NCBI GenBank assembly: GCA_043743335.1
Contig: JAYTWR010000202.1
Coordinates: forward strand, 32,008-96,007
Direction: 5' to 3'
Source of the DNA: UBA5216 sp043743335
GTDB taxonomy: Bacteria > Pseudomonadota > Gammaproteobacteria > Burkholderiales > SG8-41
Length of the DNA: 64,000 nt
A program made the position numbers and the translations under genes. Under the pieces are notes generated by a model. The model was given only the letters and a program-made list of their open reading frames with translations. It ran no database searches and was not told the DNA's origin. Positions 59,774 through 64,000 of this stretch are shown here, in pieces. Within the stretch, counting starts at the first letter, position 1. Each line of letters opens with the position of its first letter.

Positions 59774-59909
59774 AATCGCTCCTTGTGAGATTCACAGCAT
59801 TGTTTGTTAGCGCATTTTCCCACGGCAATGGCACAGCGGCGCTTGAGGCGTTTCAGGCTATGCCCGTCATAAAATCAAATTTTCGCTAGCCCGTCGCCAC
59901 GCCCAAGAG

Positions 59910-60716
59910 TCATGATTTATGTCGCGCCATAAACGCCAGCACTGCCTGGGCGCAGGCCACCGGCGCGGTGGCCGCCACGTGATAGCCATCGGCCGGCAGC
60001 ACCAGTAATTCCGAGTGCGGAATTTTTTGCTGCCACGCGCGGATCACCTCCACCGAATACATCGGATTGTTTTGCGTGGTGATGACTTGCGCCGGGCATT
60101 GGATGTTCGGCAAATCCTGCGTGACATCCACCTTGGGTACCGAGCCGATAAACCCCAGTTGTGTCGATGACGCCGTTTTCCCCATGAGTTGTATCCACCA
60201 CTCAATGCCGGCCGCGGGAAAACTGCTGCCCAGACGCTTGCCCATGGTTTCGCGCGCCCAGCCGATAACGCCGCTTTTTTCAATAATCTCCACCCACGCA
60301 CGATAACGCTCGCCGGCATCTTCGCCACGCGTGGGCGACGACAGCACACTCACCGTCTTCACGCGCGACGGGTAGTGAGCCGCCAAGTGCATGGCCATGG
60401 TGCCGCCGACCTTGGCACCGACCAAATAAAATTTGCCGACCTTCAGATGATCCATCACTGCAATGAAATCATCGACGATGCGATCGAGCGACCACGCATA
60501 ATCGCGCGGCATGGGCGTGGTGCGGCCAAAGCCGCGCATGTCGGGGCGCACCACACGATAGTTGCGCGCGACTTCCGGCATCCAGCCGTAGTACGCGTCG
60601 CCGCTTTCGGCATTGCCGTGTAGCAGCAAAATGGTTTCATGCTCACGCCACGGCTCGGCGAAGTCCGTGACGTCGTAATACATATTGCAGTCGGGGGTAA
60701 CCTGTAAGGTTGGCAT
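59910..60716 (-). CDS. Alpha/beta-hydrolase fold protein lacking the serine nucleophile
   Basis: 268 residues with a complete alpha/beta-hydrolase pattern: ETILLLHGNAESGDAYYGWM, VVRPDMRGFGRTTPMPRDYA, the elbow FYLVGAKVGGTMAMHLAAHY, and AQVITTQNNPMYSVE then LPADGYHVAATAP with the catalytic His. The nucleophile elbow GxSxG is G-A-K-V-G: lysine replaces serine. Hydrolysis by the normal route is thus not expected. The ATG at 60716 has GGAG 9 bases upstream; longer starts are unlikely. It precedes nothing closely but follows a Bug gene by 31 bp on the same strand. Confidence 0.85.
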   Translation of the reverse strand: MPTLQVTPDCNMYYDVTDFAEPWREHETILLLHGNAESGDAYYGWMPEVARNYRVVRPDMRGFGRTTPMPRDYAWSLDRIVDDFIAVMDHLKVGKFYLVGAKVGGTMAMHLAAHYPSRVKTVSVLSSPTRGEDAGERYRAWVEIIEKSGVIGWARETMGKRLGSSFPAAGIEWWIQLMGKTASSTQLGFIGSVPKVDVTQDLPNIQCPAQVITTQNNPMYSVEVIRAWQQKIPHSELLVLPADGYHVAATAPVACAQAVLAFMARHKS

Positions 60717-60747
60717 GGCGTTGGTTCTCCGGGTCAATGGGGCAGTG

Positions 60748-61770
60748 TTACTCAGCGCGTATGCCCGCCGCGCGTATGACTTTAGCCCACTTGGCAATAT
60801 CGCTGATGATGATCTGCGTAAATTGCTCAGGCGTGTTACCCACGGGCACGATGCCTTCCGGCGCGAACTGCTCGGCAAACTGCGGCGTTTTAACGATAGC
60901 CACGATGTCGCGATTTAAGCGCTCGACGATTGCGCGCGGCGTGCCCGCGGGGGCCAGCACGCCGTTCCAGCCCTGCACTTCGTAGCCGGGCACGGTGTCG
61001 GCAATCGGCGGCACGTCGGGCAGGAAGGGCAAGCGCTCTTTGGTGGCCACACCCAGCACGCGCACGCGCCCTGTCTTCAGGTGCGGAATCACCGTGCCCA
61101 TCGACGCCGCGAAATACCCCTGAATTTCGCCGCCCACCAGCGCTGTCATCACCTGTGGCGCACCCTTGTAAAACACCTGCGTGACGTTGATGCCAGTCAT
61201 CGCGCGAAACAACTCGCCCGACAAATGCGCGAGACTGCCGCGCCCCACGCTGCCGAAATTGAGTGCGCCCGGCTTGTCTTTTGCCAGCGCGATGAAGTCT
61301 TGCACATTGCGCGCGGACGATGAGGCACTCACCACAATCGCCGGTGCCACCATGCTGGTCAGGGCAATCGGTGCGAAACTTTTCACGCTGTCGTAGGGCA
61401 GTTTCGCCACCAGCGTGGGATTCACGGCATGTGACGGAAACACCATCAGCAAGGTGTAACCATCCGGCGCAGCAGCCGCAACGATCTGCGAGCCCGTAAC
61501 GCCGCCCGCGCCGGGCCGGTTATCCACGATGATCTGCTGCCCTGCGCGCTCACCAAGCCGCTGCGCCACCACCCGCGCCACCACATCCGTCACGCCACCC
61601 GCGCCGGTGGGCACCACGATGCGCACCGGGCGCACGGGATAACTTTCAGCGGCCTGCGCCTGCGCAATCGGCATCAAGATGACCATCACGGCACACACAA
61701 ACGTTGCCAGCTGGCCACTGAGCCGGGCAGCCCAATGGGCAATATGAGAATAACCCACCGCCGGTTTCAT
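60748..61770 (-). CDS. Bug/TctC periplasmic solute receptor
   Basis: 340-residue Bug receptor with signal peptide FVCAVMVILMPIAQAQAAES, then RPVRIVVPTGAGGVTDVVAR, IVDNRPGAGGVTGSQIVAAA, APDGYTLLMVFPSHAVNPTL, KLPYDSVKSFAPI and VFYKGAPQVMTALVGGEIQG. Cotranscription with the alpha/beta hydrolase 31 bp downstream is likely, suggesting that the hydrolase-fold protein acts on, or senses, the imported ligand. Confidence 0.92.
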   Translation of the reverse strand: MKPAVGYSHIAHWAARLSGQLATFVCAVMVILMPIAQAQAAESYPVRPVRIVVPTGAGGVTDVVARVVAQRLGERAGQQIIVDNRPGAGGVTGSQIVAAAAPDGYTLLMVFPSHAVNPTLVAKLPYDSVKSFAPIALTSMVAPAIVVSASSSARNVQDFIALAKDKPGALNFGSVGRGSLAHLSGELFRAMTGINVTQVFYKGAPQVMTALVGGEIQGYFAASMGTVIPHLKTGRVRVLGVATKERLPFLPDVPPIADTVPGYEVQGWNGVLAPAGTPRAIVERLNRDIVAIVKTPQFAEQFAPEGIVPVGNTPEQFTQIIISDIAKWAKVIRAAGIRAE

Positions 61771-61797
61771 GCGGTTTCCGGTCGTTTGTGCATTGCG

Positions 61798-62499
61798 TTA
61801 TAAACGCTCGAAAATCAGGTAGTAATTGGTTTTCAGACCCAGTGTTTTCACTTCTTCACGCAGCGTGAAGCTGGCAGCCAGCACTTCTTCAATCACGGTT
61901 TCCTTACCTGCACGCACGTGCTTTAAAGTGTTTTCAGACGACACGCCGGGGATGCGCTCAAAATCCACCACAATAAAACGCCCGCCCGCCTTTAACGCGC
62001 GTCTGATCGACGCCAGCGTCGCAGCCACCTGCTCGAAGTGGTGATACACATCGCTGGTGAACACGATGTCCACGCTGTCTGCCGCCAAGCCGGTTTCAGT
62101 TTGATTGCCTAGCACGGTGGACACATTTTGCAGGCCCTCGCCCTTGGCGCGTTCGGCGATGGCTGCGACAAACACCTTGGAGATATCTGCGGCAATCACG
62201 CGCCCCGTGGGGCCTACATGCTTCGCAAACAGCATCGCCATGAAGCCGCTGCCCGCGCCCACATCGGCAACGGTCATACCGGCCTTCGCGCCGGACGCGG
62301 TCACAATGTCGCTGCGCCGCGCATAGATTTCACGGCTTTCGCCTTCAAAGCGCGGTAGCCACTCGCCCGGTGCGGGGTTATAAAAACGCTCATTGATGCT
62401 GGGGTCGGCACCGGCGGGGTTGGGTTGCGCTGTGCCGGTCGGCGGCCAACACAATAGTGCGACCAGTGCCGCCCGCTGCAGGAAATGTCGGGAAATCAT
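61798..62499 (-). CDS. Class I methyltransferase with a signal peptide
   Basis: 233 residues. An N-terminal export signal (HFLQRAALVALLCWPPTGTA) precedes PAPGEWLPRFEGESREIYAR and a canonical SAM domain: VADVGAGSGFMAMLFAKHVG, VIAADISKVFVAAIAE, VLGNQTETGLAADSVDIVFT and LKAGGRFIVVDFERIPG. The ATG at 62499 (GGAG 6 bases upstream) is preferred to 62532. A SAM enzyme outside the cytoplasm is unexpected because SAM is not known there; either the leader is not cleaved and anchors it inside, or it binds something else. The same leader-plus-MTase layout occurs in other proteobacteria. Confidence 0.83.
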   Translation of the reverse strand: MISRHFLQRAALVALLCWPPTGTAQPNPAGADPSINERFYNPAPGEWLPRFEGESREIYARRSDIVTASGAKAGMTVADVGAGSGFMAMLFAKHVGPTGRVIAADISKVFVAAIAERAKGEGLQNVSTVLGNQTETGLAADSVDIVFTSDVYHHFEQVAATLASIRRALKAGGRFIVVDFERIPGVSSENTLKHVRAGKETVIEEVLAASFTLREEVKTLGLKTNYYLIFERL

Positions 62500-62582
62500 T
62501 GCGTCTCCGGAAGAGTTGCGGAAAGGCCGCATGTTAGGGCGCTACGCTACCCCGGTCAAACCACGCGCCGCCGCGCGCTACA

Positions 62583-62626
62583 CAGCACGCATTCAGCACG
62601 TATTCAGCACGTATTCAGCACGCATT
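62583..62626. repeat. 11-bp tandem repeat, four units
   Basis: CAGCACGCATT, CAGCACGTATT twice, then CAGCACGCATT, without spacers, in the 241-bp gap upstream of the exported methyltransferase. The palindromic order of variants (C, T, T, C) suggests slippage. Nothing else is recognisable in the gap. Confidence 0.8.
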
Positions 62627-62740
62627 GGCGGGGATCCTACCGGCAGACCGTTGCGGCGGGCGCGGTGAGACAACTGCGTGGCCATGTGGGCAGATACTGA
62701 CCCTAAATCGGCTCTCTGGAAATGCTGGCGTACGGGCGTT

Positions 62741-63085
62741 TTAGCCATGGGCCTTACGGCTGTCCGCAGGCGCTTCATCGCGCGCCTGCTTGCCGTAATC
62801 GCGCATCACTGTCGCCACGCGCAAGCGGTAATCGGCGAACACGCCGCCGCGTCCGCGTGCCTGCGCAATACGATGGGCTTCGACGTTGCGCCACGCTTGC
62901 ACCGCAGCCTCGTCGCGCCAAAACGACAGCGATACAAACTTGCCGGGGCTGGTGACGCTCTCAAAACGCTCGATGGAAATGAAGCCGTCGAAGCCTTCGA
63001 TTTCAGATTTCAACGAGGCCGCGAGTTCAAAGTAGTCGGCGGTTTTGCCGGGCGCAGGCGAAAATTCAAAAATGACAGCGATCAT
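62741..63085 (-). CDS. Antibiotic-biosynthesis-monooxygenase (ABM) domain protein
   Basis: 114-residue single ABM ferredoxin-like domain: MIAVIFEFSPAPGKTADYFE, IEGFDGFISIERFESVTSPG, then FVSLSFWRDEAAVQAWRNVE and HRIAQARGRGGVFADYRLRV. Relatives are quinol monooxygenases or haem-degrading enzymes, and many are uncharacterised stress proteins. It starts 24 bp after the GFA-family gene on the same strand, so the two are probably co-transcribed. Confidence 0.87.
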   Translation of the reverse strand: MIAVIFEFSPAPGKTADYFELAASLKSEIEGFDGFISIERFESVTSPGKFVSLSFWRDEAAVQAWRNVEAHRIAQARGRGGVFADYRLRVATVMRDYGKQARDEAPADSRKAHG

Positions 63086-63109
63086 GCGGGCCTCGCGGAA
63101 AGAGGTGAA

Positions 63110-63526
63110 TTACGTGTAATGCTCATGACACGGATGATCGACCGGCGCCACATACCACGTCGCGCGCGATCCCCAGAAAATGCTGTTCTGCGGACGCGGC
63201 ATGTCAGCGGGCGCATTATCCAGCAAGCCAGCAGGGATCAGCATGTCGTCGCGCCCGCGCACCTGATGCGGCACGCGTGAGCCGCACTGATCGCAAAACC
63301 ACACCGAGAAGCGTTGCGCGCCGGTTAGATCGTAGCGCTTGATGTGCGGCTCGCCCGAGCACCACGCAAATTGTGCCAGCGGCACAAAGACGTTTGCGGC
63401 GTGCGCGCTGCCGCTCGCTTTTTGGCAACGCGTGCAGTGGCAATAGCGAAACGCGGTGAACGGCGGCGTTGCTGCAAATTTCACGCTGCCGCACAAGCAG
63501 CTACCGGACAATGATGCTTCGCTCAT
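63110..63526 (-). CDS. GFA-family zinc protein
   Basis: 138-residue second GFA/Mss4-like protein: LSGSCLCGSVKFAATPPFTA, YCHCTRCQKASGSAH and WFCDQCGSRVPHQVRGRD form the zinc-binding pairs. It is only distantly similar to the one at 13009. It is the first gene of a pair with the ABM protein. An exact 16-mer lies 21 bp upstream of its start in the opposite orientation, where it could affect its promoter. Confidence 0.88.
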   Translation of the reverse strand: MSEASLSGSCLCGSVKFAATPPFTAFRYCHCTRCQKASGSAHAANVFVPLAQFAWCSGEPHIKRYDLTGAQRFSVWFCDQCGSRVPHQVRGRDDMLIPAGLLDNAPADMPRPQNSIFWGSRATWYVAPVDHPCHEHYT

Positions 63527-63913
63527 GACTGGCCTTTTTTATGTAATAAAATCAATTAGTTACGAGTTTTAGTCAATCTAGAATGGGGTCTGCCATAGAA
63601 ATGGTGAATGACACCCGTCGTAAGAAGCGTAGCAGTTTTGACTGACGGGGGTGTGGCTCATGGGGTCCGTGGTTTGGAGACAAACGTCACGCGACTCTGA
63701 AATGCCGCTCTCGTCATCCGCATCACCCGTTTTTTCGTGTTTCGCCAAGGCGTCGTCAATGTGTTTTTCAACACCGGCGCGACGGAGCAATCAGGGTGCC
63801 AGCACGGGCTTGTTTATCAAATACAACCATTTGATTTTAAATGAGATTTTTGTTGTCCCTCCCTGCTGCAAGTTGACAACGACGGCCTAAATCCGGACAA
63901 ACCCGCCCTCTTT
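63527..63913. other. Gap before the tRNA gene
   Basis: 387 bp with no recognised gene. It has the exact 16-mer at 63548, a weak second match (63823-63838, minus), an imperfect inverted repeat ACACCCGTC (63611-63619) facing GACGGGGGTGT (63644-63654) and a TTGACA (63873-63878) that could be the -35 box of the tRNA promoter. Short open frames here (about 70-79 codons on each strand) show no family features. Confidence 0.45.
63548..63563 (+). repeat. Dispersed 16-mer, exact copy AAAATCAATTAGTTAC
   Basis: Antisense to the GFA gene and 21 bp upstream of its start, the same geometry as the copy at 34106 relative to the metallo-hydrolase. Confidence 0.85.
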
Positions 63914-63990
63914 GGTGATATAGCTCAGGTGGTTAGAGCGCAGCACTCATAACGCTGAGGTCGGTGGTTCAAATCCACCTATCACCACCA
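63914..63990 (+). tRNA. tRNA with CAU anticodon (Met, or Ile2 after lysidine modification)
   Basis: 77-nt cloverleaf ending in an encoded CCA. The acceptor stem GGTGATA pairs with TATCACC, the D-arm is GCTC...GAGC, the anticodon loop is CTCATAA with CAT at 63948-63950, and the T-arm is GGTGG-TTCAAAT-CCACC. All stems pair except the closing anticodon-stem pair, which is A-C (63945 and 63953). CAU can denote elongator Met or, after lysidine formation, Ile2; the acceptor stem does not settle which. Confidence 0.9.
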
Positions 63991-64000
63991 TTTCATAATT

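Noticed and set aside
59868..59883. Another 16-mer copy (AAAATCAAATTTTCG)
   Set aside because: Only the first ten bases match; not counted.
62583..62626. Possible CRISPR-like array
   Set aside because: Direct 11-bp units without spacers; a simple tandem repeat.
63578..63790. 70-codon minus-strand ORF as a transposase fragment
   Set aside because: KHIDDALAKHEKTGDADDE looked transposase-like at first, but no motif, terminal repeat or extension supports it.

Overview
The window reads as chromosomal DNA of a betaproteobacterium, most likely Burkholderiales. It is GC-rich and carries six Bug/TctC-type periplasmic solute receptors (one cut by the left edge, five complete) plus the vestigial tail of a seventh. 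CaiB, MmgE/PrpD, crotonase, HpaI-aldolase and hydroxy-acid dehydrogenase genes are plentiful, as is usual for versatile aerobic degraders of organic acids in that order. The assignment rests on gene content only; there is no rRNA or ribosomal-protein gene here. No prophage, CRISPR array or intact insertion sequence was found.

Layout. 0-8 kb: the Bug fragment, a MazEF pair under a 22-bp palindrome, a VapBC pair, a second Bug gene divergent from a catabolic run (Gfo/Idh/MocA dehydrogenase, Tat-exported amidohydrolase, CocE/NonD hydrolase), and a decayed HigA antitoxin. 8-16 kb: a cysteine-free PQQ dehydrogenase with its cytochrome c, a patatin, an HD-domain protein, a GST-GFA-SDR operon, and three decayed genes (outer-membrane barrel, cyclase, IS66-like transposase tail). 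16-22 kb: a surface-polysaccharide locus with a GT2, an epimerase, an O-antigen ligase and three further glycosyltransferases, the last four translationally coupled. 22-28 kb: HAD phosphatase, arylmalonate-decarboxylase-like protein, FAD dehydrogenase, a haem-binding beta-propeller lipoprotein and a beta-helix protein. 28-35 kb: a minus-strand organic-acid cluster (MmgE/PrpD, alpha-hydroxy-acid dehydrogenase, HpaI aldolase, MFS, metallo-hydrolase, CaiB).

35-40 kb: a plus-strand envelope module made of a cytochrome c lipoprotein, two related four-helix membrane proteins and a tandemly duplicated pair of exported proteins (a PDWSGVW-type protein plus a DUF6152-like protein). This is the most plausible undescribed protein system here. 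40-54 kb: a fused dipeptide-type ABC ATPase overlapping a large FAD/Fe-S dehydrogenase, an aminotransferase, VOC and TIM-barrel proteins, two Bug receptors, a crotonase, a methyltransferase, a lactonase-like propeller and a GNAT. 54-64 kb: a Cache-GAF-HD-GYP protein with a large insertion, two more Bug receptors, a second MmgE/PrpD, an alpha/beta hydrolase lacking its nucleophile serine, an exported methyltransferase, an ABM and a GFA protein, and a CAU-anticodon tRNA.

The strongest non-coding signal is a dispersed AT-rich 16-mer, AAAATCAATTAGTTAC and close variants, in more than a dozen places, almost all between genes. Seven copies sit 0-20 bp after a stop codon in the orientation of the gene they follow; two of those, and a third copy at the end of a Bug gene, contain the stop codon itself. 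The window is also rich in gene remnants and in 8-12 bp tandem repeats, which suggests ongoing deletion and slippage around a set of catabolic cassettes.
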